From NCBI RefSeq assembly GCF_024323335.1, contig NC_066585.1:179121149-179185148 (forward strand): a stretch of DNA of 64,000 nucleotides, written 5' to 3'. Position 1 is the first letter of the stretch, and every line of letters starts with the position of its first letter. Below are positions 24,331 through 38,022 of this stretch, one piece after another. A program made the position numbers and the translations under genes. Below the pieces are notes generated by a model. The model was given only the letters and a program-made list of their open reading frames with translations. It was not told the origin of the DNA and made no database searches. The DNA comes from Lathyrus oleraceus. Taxonomy: Eukaryota; Streptophyta; Magnoliopsida; Fabales; Fabaceae.

Positions 24331-26061
24331 CTATGCACCATCAACCATCTTGGTAAACTTCATAGCGAACTTGAGGTCAGTGTTCTCCAGCCGAAATCTT
24401 CCCACCTCTTTCTAATGAATCTTCATCTGTCGGAAATAATGGTCCCTCTCAGCAAGATAATGATCTCTCTTGGTCATAATCTTTGCTTTCTCTTCTTCCT
24501 TAACCCTCAGCTTCGCTTCCCACTCTGCAGTAAGGGCCTTGGCTCTAGCTTCCCTCTGAGTCTTCACAAGGACTTGTCTCTTCTTTTCATCTTCAATAAT
24601 CTTCAAAGCTCTAGCCAACTTCTCTTTGGTGCGGTCGTGCTCCTTCGTGGATGACTCTAAAGCTTGGTTGATCTTACAATAATAGGCGGTGTCTATCTCA
24701 AAACGCCTCACCTCCTGAGCATGTCTCCTAGCCTGGTCTTCTGCTTTCCCCTTGATTTCCTGATTAGCCATTTGAATTCTAGCAACACTCATTTCTATCT
24801 CCGTCTTCTCTGCTTGCAGTTGATCTCTTGCCCTCCTCATCTCAAGAAATTCTTCCATACTGACAGAAGAACGCGACTCCTCAATCAACGGGTACCAAAG
24901 ATCACCCACAGGAAATGGTAGACGAGTGAGCTCAACCCTCTTTCTGAGCCAATCATCAAACGGAGGAAAAGACCTGTTATTAGCTCTACCAAAAGGAATC
25001 TTGCCTTTCCTTTGAATGTTACGCCACGCCTCAGACACTTGCCTCAATGATGACTGATTACCCTCAATCGGGAAGTAGAAAGACTCCTGAATCTCACGCT
25101 CGAGAGGAGGAACCTCCATAGCAAATCCCATTTGCCTCTTAAGAAGCGTCGGGTTATAATTAATACAACCTTGAACTCCTATAAGGGGCACATTGGGAAA
25201 ATTCCCGCAACTGTAAATAAAATCTTGTCCAGCCACATCAATGTGAGTCCAAGCTATGTCCTTGGCTCGCAAACCCATCAACTTGGTTTCCCAACTTACA
25301 TTATGGTCAAGAAAGACAAAGGCACCTCTGGAAGGCAAATATCCCATGAACCACTTATATAACAATTGAGCACAACATCTAACCAATCCTCCACGCCGCT
25401 TCTCATTCCGATTATGGACCGAATAATAAACATCCCCGATCAAGGTAGGAATGGGATTCCTCTGAGCAAACACCCGGATGGCATTAAGATCCACAAAATT
25501 CTTCTGATTAGGGAACAGGATGATTCCATAAATGCTTACGGCAAGCAAAGCACAAACAATCTTCCAATTACCCAAAGCAACATGTTCCTTGGCCTGGGCC
25601 TCAAAGAAACTCAGATGAAAACCGGGCGACTTTCCCTTCTCCTTCAAACCTTTCTTAGTCACTTCTGGGCTCAAATAAAGAGCACGAGAAATCTCAACAA
25701 TGTCAGGTTCTTCATTAGTGACATAAAAAGGAATCTGGTTTCTGACCCGAATGCCCAGAATACCAGCATAGTCTTCCATCAAAGGTCCCAACAAGTAGTC
25801 TGGGAAGACAAAACATCTCAAACCCGGATCATAAAACTGAAGAAGAGTATGGATGGCACTCTTATCCCTATCTGTGAGCCTGAAAACCATCTTCATAATA
25901 CTGCCATAAGCCTCACGGAACATCCCCACATGGTCAGGCGTAATCAATGCTATCATACCCTTCAGCACGCCAATCTCTGGATCAAAGAAACTGTAGACAA
26001 CATCATCTTTTAGGCCAATCCTCATACCTGGAACAAGGATGTCTCTCAACCAGGATCTCAA
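24331..26061 (-). pseudogene. B ORF1 (Ogre-specific protein, DUF7745-like)
   Basis: This protein is encoded upstream of gag, a hallmark of Ogre; its function is unknown. The frame opens after a TGA at 26062. The first ATG is 26025 and an upstream TTG is at 26061. It is interrupted by TAG at 24412-24414 and would otherwise end at 24331. The globular part (about residues 1-390) includes LRCFVFPDYLLGPLMEDYAG, FPNQKNFVDLNAIRVF, PTLIGDVYYSVH, CAQLLYKWFMGYLP and CINYNPTLL. The last 150 residues are charged and heptad-rich (a coiled coil). Element A's ORF1 matches block by block. It resembles the family annotated as DUF7745 in legume proteomes. Confidence 0.75.
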
Positions 26062-27060
26062 TCAAGAATGTACCCTGCATATGGATAAACATGAGTTAGA
26101 TGTGGATAAATACAAAATGAGAATGATGCAGATGCATGAATGTAATGCATAGTGCCATCCTCTAAGTCATCTGAACATCAACTATACTGGATTTCGGTCT
26201 CTGAACTGATCACAACCACCCAAGGGACTAAGTAACCACAAATCCAACTCGGGGTTCTGAAATAAACGGAACCGGAGGATATATCACCATCATCACAAGA
26301 AAGTCACTGAACGGATATCAACCAGATCATCTGAACAAGTAACCTCCAATCCAACTCAGGGGATCCAAAATAAACGGAACCCGATCATAAATACCACGGA
26401 CAGAACTTCGGCGTGTCAGAAATAAGTATCCATAAATCCAACAGAACCAAAGTCACCATCACAGAATCGCAAACAGAACCTGTATCTGTAAGAATCAAAA
26501 CCCTCCCCTCACAGGTGAATTCTAATAAGGTCATCCTAAGGCGGATAATGGTCTCAATGATCGGACAAGATACTCAACGGGTTTTCCCTTTCGGGTGTGC
26601 CGTGCAGCTCTCATAAGATTATCTAAACCAAAGATCCGGGAAAGAACAGTCACCAAAGTCAACAGCTCAAAAGAGATAACCCAACCATAGTGGAAACTCC
26701 ACAAGGAGGGGCTCTCTCAAAAGAACCTCGTCCGGCTGTGGTATGTCACGTCGCCAAAAACATGTTGACCTAACATGAGAGGCAACATGAGACCACGCTA
26801 ATCCTAGGTGTATACTCGGGCTTTGGGTTTTAGCCCCACTCAGAACACCCACCCCAAATCATAGGAACCACACCTGTCCAGAATCCAACACAGTGATAAT
26901 ATGATGCATGCAAACATATATGAAAATATAATCACAGTATAATAATCACAAATGCAATAAATAAAGCAGTAAAAGTAACCAAAACTACTCTAAGGACTAC
27001 GCTAAAGAGCGCTAGGATTAACTCGCTTAGGGAAGATGAACCAGCAAGAGGTCAACTTCA
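26062..27060 (-). other. B leader between primer site and ORF1
   Basis: About 1 kb of non-coding leader. No conserved domain is visible on either strand; short open frames lack family features. A TATGCAG at about 26078 could be a splice acceptor just before ORF1. Confidence 0.5.
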
Positions 27061-27080
27061 GTCCCCAACAGAGTCGCCAG
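27061..27080 (-). other. B primer binding site
   Basis: Minus-strand CTGGCGACTCTGTTGGGGAC lies one base from the 5' LTR end at 27082. This matches the primer site known for Ogre elements (attributed to tRNA-Arg). Element A has the near-identical TGGCGAGTCTGTTGGGGAG. Confidence 0.8.
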
Positions 27081-27081
27081 C

Positions 27082-30000
27082 TGTCGCAACACGAAAAACA
27101 ACCGGCGGAAAAATACAGAGCCGCCACCGACGCTATTCATCCTATGACGGAAAGGGAGCGCAAGACTAACCTAAGAAAGGGAAAGGAACTGTCTTACGAC
27201 CAGAGATTACAAGGTACGGGAGTCGGTTACGCAAGGGGAAGGTATTAGCACCCCTCACGTCCGCCGTACTCGACGGGATCCACGCTCAAAAGATAGCTCA
27301 AAGAATAGGAAAAGGTTGCTAATAAAAACTGCTCAAAGAAATTGCACAAACTGGAATAATAAACAGGTGAAAGAAGATGGAGGAAATGGAGGAAGGGGAC
27401 TCGGCAGGATGTCGCATCCTGGGCCTACGTAGTTTGTCAGAAACAAACATCAGATTCAACGTAGTTCGGGGAAAAGGAGACATGCTCGCTAAGACATCGC
27501 GTCCTATGCCTACGTATCTTCTCTATCCATAGAAGAATCAGAGCACTCATAGCTCGGCTAACGCACGCCGAAACAAAACACCAAAAAAGAGACGCTGAGA
27601 CGTCAAAAGAAACACTCAAAAGGAAACAGAATGCCAATACATGGACTTATATCCGACTCCTAACAACAACCAAACAAAAGGAAACAGAATGCCAATACAT
27701 GGACTTACATCCAACTCCAAACAAAAACCAAACAAAAGGAAACAGAATGCCAATACATGGACTTACATCCAACTCCAAACAATAACCAACACAAATGAAC
27801 CCCGAAGATGAACCCCAAGTGAATAATCATCACAAACGTCACAAATGAACCCCAAGTGAGTGACAACCGTCACAAATGAACCCCAATGAATCTCAAGGAT
27901 GAACCCCCAATGAATCTCAAAGATGAATCCCATAAGGTATAAACATACCACAGACGCACATACTGAACAAATAAGTACTCACACCAAAACAGAGAAGAGG
28001 GTGAACACACACAAGACAACACAGCAAAAAAGAAAAAGGGTGCCTGGAGAGATTGCTCGCAACCTCCTGCCTACGTATCTCATCTAGTATGAGAATCAGG
28101 GCGACGTAGTTCCCCTTAACAGGGGTACAACACTCTCCTAACTAGAGACCAGGGAAACAACAAACTAATAGGGAGACTAAGACTCGAGCCTAATAGTTGT
28201 CATGCCATCACTAATCCCTAAGTTGAGGTCTCTAATCAGAATCCTACTTCCTTAGAAATCAATCATACAACTCCTACAGAAATGGAGATGAGAAGAGGAA
28301 GGTAGATAAACACATTAGCACAAGTGAACAAGCATCACACACTATATCCATACAAGAGGCCCAAACAATGGGTAGGCTTTAGTCAAGAGGGGTCATATCA
28401 ACCTCGACAAACAAGCCAAACTGTAATGGGTAATTTGTAGCTCTTAACCACTGACATTGAACGTCAGGGTGAAGCTGATCAAAATGGTAATGAGGATGAG
28501 ACCTCATGCTCTTAACCCTGGCCAGGGTGAGCTCATGACAAAGAAAGCATGGGGATCCAGAAAGAGGGATCCTATTCCACTTGACAGACACTGGACAAAG
28601 ATCTTGGGTACATGTTCAAAAGTGTCAGCACGTAGTGCGAGCATAAAGAACGACTCACTGAATAACGGGGGATTGGATACTAATCCCTTTTATCCGTCAA
28701 TTGCCTCAACTTGGAGGTCTTATCAAGTAACACATGCCTCATCTTGGAGGTCTTTGGCACAAATGTAAACAAACACAAACAGAGCCTCTGAAGGAGGACT
28801 TGCCAGCAAAATGCCTGCCAAAAAGGTGACAGGACTTCCAGACTACATGAAGTAAGAAGATAACTACCTAAGTGGTGTATCAACCACAATCCAAGGCTTA
28901 TGCAAAAGCAAAAGCAAGCAAGCAACTAAGGTACCTGTACAAAGGCTAACCAGTTAGTATCTCAGACAAACAATCAGAAAACAAACAGTGAAACCATCCA
29001 ACTGTTACACAACTCAATGTACAATGGTCAAGCAATCAAATGAGGCAATGAGCTCAACACATCAACTTAAATCCCTACAAAACATAAATAGGTCAGAACA
29101 CAATTCAATTTGCATCTCAAAAGGTGAGCAACTCAACCATTAATGCTAAGTGTCCAAACCTGAAACACAAGACAAGGTTAGTTCATGTACAAAACACTAG
29201 TAGAAGGACTAGGTCCAAAACCAAACCAAATGATCAAAACAGAAGTCAATCTTTTGCATATCACACAATCAAACACTTCATTCAATGTCCTCAAAAGGAC
29301 CAACATCAATTCAAAAAGCAAAGGCATCAAATGGCTTGTGCTATGAAATGACAAACAAATGAGTACAAAATGGACATCCAAATTAGAAAATCCAAATCAA
29401 ATCAGAAATGCATGCAATGACCTTGAAATTTTTTATGCAAGTTCCACATGTCATGAATAATCAACATGCAAAAAATCAAATCCAGAAAAGTTCAAATGAT
29501 ATATGATCAAAAATGCACAAATTGAATGCCAAAAATGTGACACAAATTGTCACATACATCTTCATGTGTCAAAAACAATGATAGCATATGAGAAAAAATT
29601 CAAACCAGTGCTCAAAAATTCATATCACATGTGAAGATCAAGCATACAAAAAATCAGATCAATTGGATCAAAGATGAAGATTTCACAAAGCATTGAATGC
29701 AACATATCAAAATAGCATGGCATGGATCAAAAAATTCACACATTAAAAATCCAGCAAACCACAATTCATGAAAATAATACCATAAAAAACTAGACATTAA
29801 AACAAGACTATGAAAAAAAATTGGAGTTAATTTGGATCATTTTGCTATTTTTTATGATTTTTCAAAGATGAACAAAATAAATGGAATAATAAAAAGAAAA
29901 GGAGGGAAATAAAACAATTCAAATAAAGTCAGATATAATGCCAGCCACACGATCAGGCGCGAAAACAAGATCTAAGGTCCACATTTGAACAATCAAAACG

Positions 30001-32202
30001 CACAGTTTCAATAAGCACGGTGGCACACACGCTCAGCAAGTCAAACACACGCAAGCATGGTCAAAGCAAACAGAACCAATCAAATGGACACGCAGCAACA
30101 CAATCAGCATCCACATCACTAAATGAAACGATGTGTTTCATTAATGTGTCATCAGCACACATCATCAGGTCAACAAAACGCGTGGCTAGTCAAGGCAATG
30201 TCATCCAATGGAAAGTCCAAGCAAGCACACAGTCAGCACACAGGTGGCACAAACCCTAAAAATAACCAGACGTCGGAGCTGTAGCTCCGGTCGTCTTCTC
30301 CGGCCATCTCCGGCGGAGCTCAACCAAAAAAAATCCAGAAATAAACAAACGATACATCATTCGAAAGCTCTTTCCATGCACAATCCAAATTTATAATCAA
30401 TTGATCCTAATTCTTCCTAAGTTTCATGGATCGAAGAGAAACATAATCATGATCAAAAATTCCAGTTCATCATACAAGCTCATTTCTCAATCATTTTCAA
30501 AACTAATCACATCAGCATAACCTACACAATGAGATCTACACATTCATATCAAGAAAACTGCAAAAGGAGATGATCAATTTCAACCTACTTGGAATTGCAG
30601 TTCTCTGAAATCAAGCTCTCAAGTGTCCAAAAGCTCCAGATCTACTCTACTTTTCTTGCCTTGAAGCTTTATGCAAAGATCAACCGTTGAAAACTCCTTA
30701 ATCTTCCTCAATTGCAAAATCTGATCCACTTGATGAAGCTTTTGATCTGCACGATTTCTTGATGAATTGCCACAAATGAATGATGGATCTTACTCAGTGA
30801 AGCTCCATGATCAAGAATATGCAAAGAGATTTGGTGTTTGTGTGGAGAAAAAAGAAATTCGAAGTGAGAGAAAATTGGAGGGAAACTCTTGAATTTGGAT
30901 CTGAAAATTCTGTTATGGCAGTTATGGATTAGGGTTTGGTATTTATACCACTTGCTAATGATGCTGAAATCCCAATTAGGCTTTGTTTAATCATGATTAG
31001 TGAGAATTAAAGTGTCTTGCAAAATTGAAAATGAAGCTCATGTAGCCATATTCTACGTGTACAGTACCATGCAAGGCTTTGAAATCACTTAAAATCAACC
31101 AATAATCATGATGGAATGGTTGATTTGCTTGCATCTTAAACCAAATTTGAATTGTGGAATTTCCCTCCAAAATGATCACTTGAGGAATGATGAGGATACA
31201 GGCCTCTCTCATGCATGGCAATGGTTCATTTGAAATGTCTTGAACATGAGGAGCATTTTGCAAAAAGAATGGACCGAATTGGAGCTTTGTATCAAAAGTT
31301 ATGTCACTTTGAATTTCCATGCATATCTTGTGATCATTTAGCCATAACTTCTCAACCATTCATCATATGGACATTAATTAGGACCTTTTGGAAAGGGGAG
31401 ACAAATATCTACAACTTTCATGTTCACCAAAAATCCATTTGAAACTTATTTGATGTTGATAAGTCAAGTTGAATGTGGACCAGAAACTTGCCATTTTTGG
31501 AAACTTGAAATTACAGGTCATTTTCCATTTTTGGAAACTTTTGCCATGACTTCAAAATCTTCAAGATAGATGTTTAGAATGACAAATGGACCTCTTTTGA
31601 ACATGATTAAGGTGTCTAAACTCATCTCCCCAACCTCAAAGCCCAAAGTTGACTGCACAGTTGACTATTTGGTCCTCAGATGACCTTGAAATGCCCTGAT
31701 CAGCTTTAGCCTCTACCACTTGGGGAAATTGCTCAAAAATGAAACCCTAGCACATGTAAGCTCCTCATGATAACCATGTGATCCTCATCCCAAGAAAATA
31801 CCTCATCTCTTTGAGAAACCATAGTTGGAAGAATGGCATTGATTAGGGTTGACTAGAGGTCACAACCCTAATTCAGAGGAACTTGAGGATAAACTCTGCA
31901 ACTCTTGATGATGATAGAACCATGATGATGGTAATATATCCTTGCAAACAATATAATGCTCAATACCTTTGAAGAATTAGTAAACCCTAATTGAAGCCCA
32001 TGCCCTCAGATGGCTTGATGATCAATTCATAGAGACCCTCAAGTTTGAATCATGTAACTTCTCCATCTTTTGAAAAGACCTTGGAGGATGACCTTCTTAT
32101 TTTCATATGAGATGCAAAATGCAATACCTAATGCTCTAAAATATGAAATGCAATGTGTCCAACTAGTCTCAAGAAGAGGAGGGCAAATTTTGAGGTGTTA
32201 CA
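27082..32202 (-). mobile_element. B 5' LTR
   Basis: 5,121 bp, collinear with 10190-15309. TATA box at 30940-30947, three stem-loop modules (27423, about 27508, 28069), the AGGGG hairpin at 27234-27255 and the 58-bp triplicate at 27618-27791. It ends GAGGTGTTACA at 32202, next to target duplication copy ATCAC. Confidence 0.92.
30940..30947 (-). promoter_or_regulatory. TATA box of the B 5' LTR
   Basis: Minus-strand TATAAATA, identical in context to 14047-14054. This copy would drive the genomic transcript of B; the start site would lie near 30905-30915. Confidence 0.6.
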
Positions 32203-32207
32203 ATCAC
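32203..32207. repeat. Target site duplication of B, right copy
   Basis: ATCAC, differing at one base from ATGAC at 10185-10189. Confidence 0.7.
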
Positions 32208-35011
32208 TAGGTCCAATCTTGATCGGGAGTTCTAATTCGCCAATCACAGTTTTGCGCGATCCATCAAACGCCTTCACAACCACTCCACTCTGCCTCATAG
32301 GAGGCCCCTGGTATGAAAGTTTAGCAAGAGTGGATTTTGGAAACACATTAAGTGATGACCCTGAGTCCACCAACACATTGGACAAGGCATCATCCTTACA
32401 GTTCATTGATATGTGTAAGGCCAAATTGTGATTTTTTCCCTCCTCGGGAAGATCAGCATCATAGAAGCTCAAATTGTTGCAAGCGGTTATATTTGCAATT
32501 ATGCTATCAAACTTCTCTATTGTGACATCGTGGTCCACGTATGCCACATCCAACACCCTCTGCAAAGCTTCACGGTGTGGCTCAGAATTCATCAACAAAG
32601 ATAAGACAGATATCTTTGATGGAGTTTGTAGCAGCTGATCAATAACATTGTATTCACTCCTTTTGATGAGCCTCAACATCTCATCACCATCCTCTTTCAT
32701 AATGCCAGACTGGCCAACCAGGATAGAAGTGTTATTATTCTTAGCAACAACAGGGTCAACACCCTTAACAACAGGAACAAAATTGTTTGAAGAAGAAGTC
32801 CCCACAGGAACGACAAGATTAACAGCAGTCCTCTTCACAACATCTTCGTGGGATTTCAGCGGAGTCGAGAAAACACGACCACTACGGGTCACACCACTGA
32901 CGTCTGAAATACTTACAATAGAAGTTGAGGGAAACGGCACCTCCTTCCCATCTTCTAGCATCACAACGTTATATCAGTAGGGAATAACCTTGTCTGATAC
33001 ATACGGGACATGGCACGCTGGCTTTATCACAAGAGCTGGTGATACCTTCTTCTTGCTGCCATCATATTTGACGACAACAGGCTCAGGAATTTTAAACACT
33101 GGGGTGATAACATCAACTTCGTCCTCATTGCGATTCTGAAGTATTTCAATCATTCCCTGATCAATCATCTCTTGGATGTCCTTTCTCACTTGACGGCATC
33201 CTCTTTCATTGACAGTGCACACCTGGCACCTATCATGGTCATGCTCGTAGTGGCTGTGTTCATACAACAGCTTGTGCATCTCGACCAAGGATTGCCTTAT
33301 GTCATTCACATAAAGGACTTTGTATTTGCCAGGGCATCCCTGGACCATGTTAACAACTGCTTTCCCATGCTCGGGCAATGGGTTCTACTTGACATTTGGA
33401 CCTACGTCCTCAAAAAACAATATCCCACTTCTCACAAGGTCTTGCACCTTGGTCTTCAACGGGTAACAGTCCTCCACGTCATGTCCGGGAGCACTGGAAT
33501 GATACACGCAATGAAGCTCAGGCTTATACCACCATTGAGGATTAGCTGGTACAGCGGAAGGGTCTCGTGGAGTTATCAGCTTCCTATCGATCAAGGAAGG
33601 ATACAATTCAACACATGTCATCGAAATCGGGTCAAAAGTTACCCTCTTCCTCTCGTAGTTGCTGGTGCTGCTGTTATTATTGTTGCGAGGCTGATAGGCC
33701 TGTTGTTGTTGACGATGTTGTTGTTGTTGATGATGAACTTCTATAAAAGCAAGTGCTATATGAGCCACCTGGTGTTGGTTGAAGGCAGGACGCACATCCT
33801 TCCTCCTTACAGAGGGCTTTTTTTTAGTATGAGAGGACACAACATGAGCCTCTCCCTCTTTCTTCCTAGCAAAGCCTCCATACTTCTTTGCTGTGGAACC
33901 GTCATCTAGAGATAAACTTCCTTCACGGACCCCCTCTTCTAGTCTCATCCCCATATTCACCATTTCGGTGAAGTCTGAGGGAGCACTGGCAATCATTCTT
34001 TCATAATAGAAAGAGCTCAAAGTATTCAAGAAGATCTTTGTCATCTCCTTCTCTTCTAGGGGTGGCACTATCTGAGCTGCCAATTCTCGCCATCTCTGGG
34101 CGTACTCCTTGAAGGTCTCTTTCTCCTTCTGCGACATTGCTCTCAATTGGTCCCTGTCCGGAGCCATATCCACATTATATTTATACTGCTTGACGAAGGC
34201 CTCACCTAGATCGTTGAAAGAGCGGATGCTTGCACTCTCCATCCCTATATACCACCTGAACGTAGCACCTGTCAGCCTATCCTGAAAGTAGTGGATCAAC
34301 AGTTGGTCATTGTCGGTCTGTGTTGACATCTTGCGAGCATACATCACAAGATGGCTGAGCGGGCATGTATTTCCCTTGTATTTCTCAAAGTCAGGCAATT
34401 TGAATTTAATAGGGATTTTCACGTTGGGCACTAGGCACAACTCAGCATCACTTTTACCAAAGAGGTCCTTACCCCTCAAAGTCTTTAGTTCCTTGTGCAG
34501 CTCAAGGAATTGATCTTTCATTTTATCCATCTTTTCATATACGTCTGGGCCCTCAGATGGCTCAGAATGATAGATGGTGTCTTCAACACGGGGAAAGGTG
34601 TGCACAACAGGAGGTGGCAATAACAGGGCCAGGCTAGATGCCGGCAAAGAAGCGAGAGTAGGAGCAAAACCCTCTGGTATGAAATTAGCAGGCATTCCCC
34701 AAGGGAATCCGGCTGGCATAGACGGAGCAAAGTGGGTTGTTGCAGCAGGAACAGTTGAAGTTGTTATCTCAGATATGACAGTCCTCGCGGGAGGAGTTGC
34801 AGGAGTTGGTGAAAGCTTGGCTCTGTGCGGCCAGAACTGACTCCATCATGGCAGTCATCCTAGCAATCTCTTCCTTCAAGTCCTTGTTCTCTTGTTCTAG
34901 GTGCTTCATTATCTTCGGATGATTCGCTCTAGTATTGTACCGGTGCGTCAGCTTGTCTTCAAAATAAATGAAGAGCAAAGAGTTAGACCACTGATCAAGA
35001 GCTTGGAACAA
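32203..35011 (-). pseudogene. A gag and N-terminal protease
   Basis: Gag begins with a helical N-terminus (HRYNTRANHPKIM, then a coiled segment). After a frameshift near 34810 it continues in one frame to B's insertion, with TAG at 33385 and TGA at 32974. It keeps the capsid region (FKLPDFEKYKG, LIHYFQDRLTGATFRWYIG, FKEYAQRWRELAAQI), a His/Gln-rich linker, a zinc-knuckle-like CVYHSSAPGHDVEDC and a second cluster CQVCTVNERGC. Protease has active site VLVDSGSSLNVFP. The element's late protease half is at 9642-10189. Confidence 0.85.
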
Positions 35012-35266
35012 AAACCTGCTTATGCATATGATGCATGCAATGTTTGTGCATATGATTTATTTTTTTATTAGAGGAACTTTATAGAGATCTATTTGCAAAT
35101 ACTTGAAAATATTAATCTTTTAAGATATATATGGAATACTCATAGCAATAATATTTGGAAACTTTTTACACCAATGAAGTAGTACAGTTTTGGTAACCAA
35201 ATACAATACAAGAGAAAAGGAGAATGAACATCCTATGGAGCCCTAGAAACAATCGTCCAAAGCCTT

Positions 35267-36693
35267 CTAGATCGGAAGATAAGCTGCACAAAGCCTCTTC
35301 ACCTCTCTCTCATAAGCTGCTTCCATATCGGTCTTCTCCTTGGCGAGTTGATCATACTTCCTCTTCCAAAACCTAGATGAGTGAGGAAGAAGAGAAGTAA
35401 CCACATCATCAGGCTCATCAATAACCTAATGCTCTAGAAATTCTACCACTGCATTCTTATCTTTGAGCTGCTGAAGTAGTTCCTCACGCTCACGAACCCA
35501 TGCACGTGACTGGTCTTCGTCTCTCAACTCCTCTACTCCTTGGTTAGGGAGGGTTGAAGGCCCAACCATAACCATAGGGGTAGATCTCGGATAATCGTAT
35601 GGCATGCGGTACTCAAAAGCTCTCTTCCTCACCCAAGCGGTGTAGGGTTCCAAAGCAATGCAATTCTTCGGACCAAGCTCATTCCTCCCTTTCCTATGAA
35701 CTTTGCGCCAGGCGCGGACCATTCTATCCTTCAAGTTCTGGGGATCTTTACCCTCTTGAAAGAATAAGCCTTCCAACAAAACATTGTTAGGTTTATCCTT
35801 TAAGGGGGACCCGAGCTGACGGCGACCAAAGCAGGATTGTAGTTAATTCCACCACATGTACCAAGAAGAGGCACATTGGAGAACTCACCACAAGAGTCAA
35901 TAATCTGAACTCCATCATAAACACGATTATACCAAAAGATATCATCATTAATGAGAGACATAAGTCTCGTAGACCACCGTAGACATCCCTTGTTCTCCTT
36001 GAAGGCAAGCGTCTGAGGCAAGTGCGAAATAAACCACTTGTACAACAGAGGAAAGCAACACACAATGGATCCACCACCCTTTGCATTCCTCATATGAAAA
36101 GAGAAATAAGTGTCACCCAACAAAGTCGGAACGGGATTAAGAGAAGAGAAAATCCTAATAGCATTCACATCCACAAAATTGTCGATGTTGGGAAATAACA
36201 CTAGCCCATAGATGAGTAGTACAAATATGGCTTCAAAAGCGTCCTCACTCATGGCCTTCCCAAAAAAAGTAGCTTTAGCAATGAGAAAATCAGACAGGAG
36301 GCCTTGAATTCCACCTTTGGTAGTCATATTAGCAACAATGTCAGATACATCCACATGAAGCATGTCAGCAATCTCTTGAGAAGACGGAACTTTCTCCAAA
36401 CCACTGAACGACAACTGATCAAGAATAGGTATCCCCACATGATAGGCATACTCCTCAAGTGTAGGCAAAAGTTGGAAATCCGGAAAAGTAAAGCACCGAT
36501 ACAAAGGATCGTAGAACTGCACCAACACACTCATCAGACCTTCATCAACCTTGGTAGAGAGAATAGACAGAAGCTTCCCATGGCGAGCTTTGAACTCCAA
36601 AGGCTCTAATACATAAGATGTCAAACTCCTTAACTCTTTCAAGTCGGGTTGTCTGAAACTGTACTTCTTCGTATTCCTTCTTTGCTTATCCAT
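35267..36693 (-). pseudogene. A ORF1 (Ogre-specific protein, DUF7745-like)
   Basis: The likely start is ATG 36693 (MDKQRRNTKKY); an in-frame ATG lies upstream at 36789. It has a frameshift near 35790 and a TAG at 35426-35428, with a natural end at 35267. Shared blocks with B's ORF1 are YRCFTFPDFQLLPTLEEYAY, FPNIDNFVDVNAIRIF, PTLLGDTYFSFH, LLYKWFISHLP and CGGINYNPALV, followed by a charged helical tail. Function unknown. Its occurrence in both Ogre families at the same position supports a real element gene. Confidence 0.75.
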
Positions 36694-37592
36694 GTCTAAA
36701 AATTTGCAAATAGACCTCTTAAGTTTCCTTGAAAATTCTTTATTGTTGATGATATGGATGCGTATGAATGTATGAATGCATGGATGCAAAAATCACACTC
36801 AAGGATTAAGCAAGTCACACCACACAAAGGTCACGGGATGGCTCACGTCATTGTCAATATCAATCATCAATTTTGGTGGATTATGGTTTACACCTTATCA
36901 ACATCCAAGTTCCATTGATATTGAGAATATACGAGAACAGATCAACCGCAAATCAAGGGTTTGTTGTAAGTCACGAGCATGGAGTCTCGGTTAAGAACCA
37001 CCCAAAGGGAGTGTACTAGGGTTAACCCGACAACCATGTTCTAAAAAGGTGCCCATAGTCATCATCTCATCTTTCGGATATTATCGGATAAAACGACTAC
37101 TCATCTTCCAAAAATATTCTCAAGAAAGACTCTTATGAGTGTAGTATCGCGTAACAATCGTATCAAATCTTACACTTGAACGACCTTCGCACTACATCCT
37201 AAAATAGGCCAAGATGGGCTAGGTATCTAAGGTCCTTGACTTCTAAGGTTTATATTGGAAAGAGTAATGCCTAACCACGACTACTCGTGTGACATTATTG
37301 ATCCCAACAAGACCTCCACCAAGTGAATGGGCTTGCAAGTCAACTTGCTAAGGAATAACTCGACACAAGTCAACAAGACTATGCCATTCTCCTATCATAA
37401 GTGCACTCGAGTTCGGGTATAGAACTCATCTCACAAGAAACCACCAAGCACACAAGCAATTAATATATCAAGCAGTTCATACATTACAAACAATACAGTC
37501 ATCCCAAATTTGCACAAAAATATGTCACCAATAGATATAAACATACAACACACATAAGCAAAAAGTAGGCTAAACCCACTAGGAAAGATAAA
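36694..37592 (-). other. A leader between primer site and ORF1
   Basis: About 900 bp with no domain-bearing frame in either strand. The composition is unremarkable, and nothing beyond the untranslated leader is recognised. Confidence 0.5.
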
Positions 37593-37612
37593 CTCCCCAA
37601 CAGACTCGCCAC
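37593..37612 (-). other. A primer binding site
   Basis: Minus-strand GTGGCGAGTCTGTTGGGGAG lies five bases from the LTR end (37618). It differs from B's primer site by one base in the core. Confidence 0.75.
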
Positions 37613-37977
37613 TTTTCTGTAGCGGGGTTTTCATTACCTTATGGTTTATTGACTAAACCAAAAGTAAACATACAATTCGAGTCGCCACCGCACTTTTATT
37701 TGTCCAAAGGAAAGGCTAAAAAGCGAACAAAAGCCAAGTAAGAAGTTTTATCAAATCAAAAACTAATAAAAATATCAGAGATCTAGGTAAAGGGGTTGGT
37801 TATGAGATGGGAATGTTTTACGCACCCAAAACATCCTTAGTACTCTAAGGGAACCTCTTTTTGCAAATATGTGTTGTAGGTTGGTATTTGTGAAAAGATT
37901 TATGCAAAAGGATTGGGGGGATGAGAAGAGAATAGATTATATTTACAAATTTTTTTGTTTGAATGGATGAACCCATT

Positions 37978-38022
37978 GCCTACGTACCATCACAAAGGAA
38001 GATCAAAACCTCGTAGTTCGGG
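37978..38022 (-). other. A LTR module related to the B stem-loops
   Basis: GCCTACGTA...GATCAAAACC...TCGTAGTTCGGGG keeps the outer arms and end text of the B modules. The inner stem is weak or absent. Confidence 0.45.

Larger units (their letters stand above)
10190..32202 (-). mobile_element. B: near-complete Ogre element, about 22 kb
   Basis: Both LTRs are present (27082-32202 is 5'; 10190-15309 is 3'; 5,121 and 5,120 bp), together with a primer site, leader, ORF1, gag-protease, an intron, RT-RNH-aRNH-integrase, a repeat-rich 3' UTR and a polypurine tract. LTR ends are TGTAACACC...GTTGCGACA in transcript sense. The coding content is nearly open, but gag lacks its capsid core. The LTRs differ by a few percent by eye, so B is a fairly recent insertion in the older element A. 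Confidence 0.9.
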
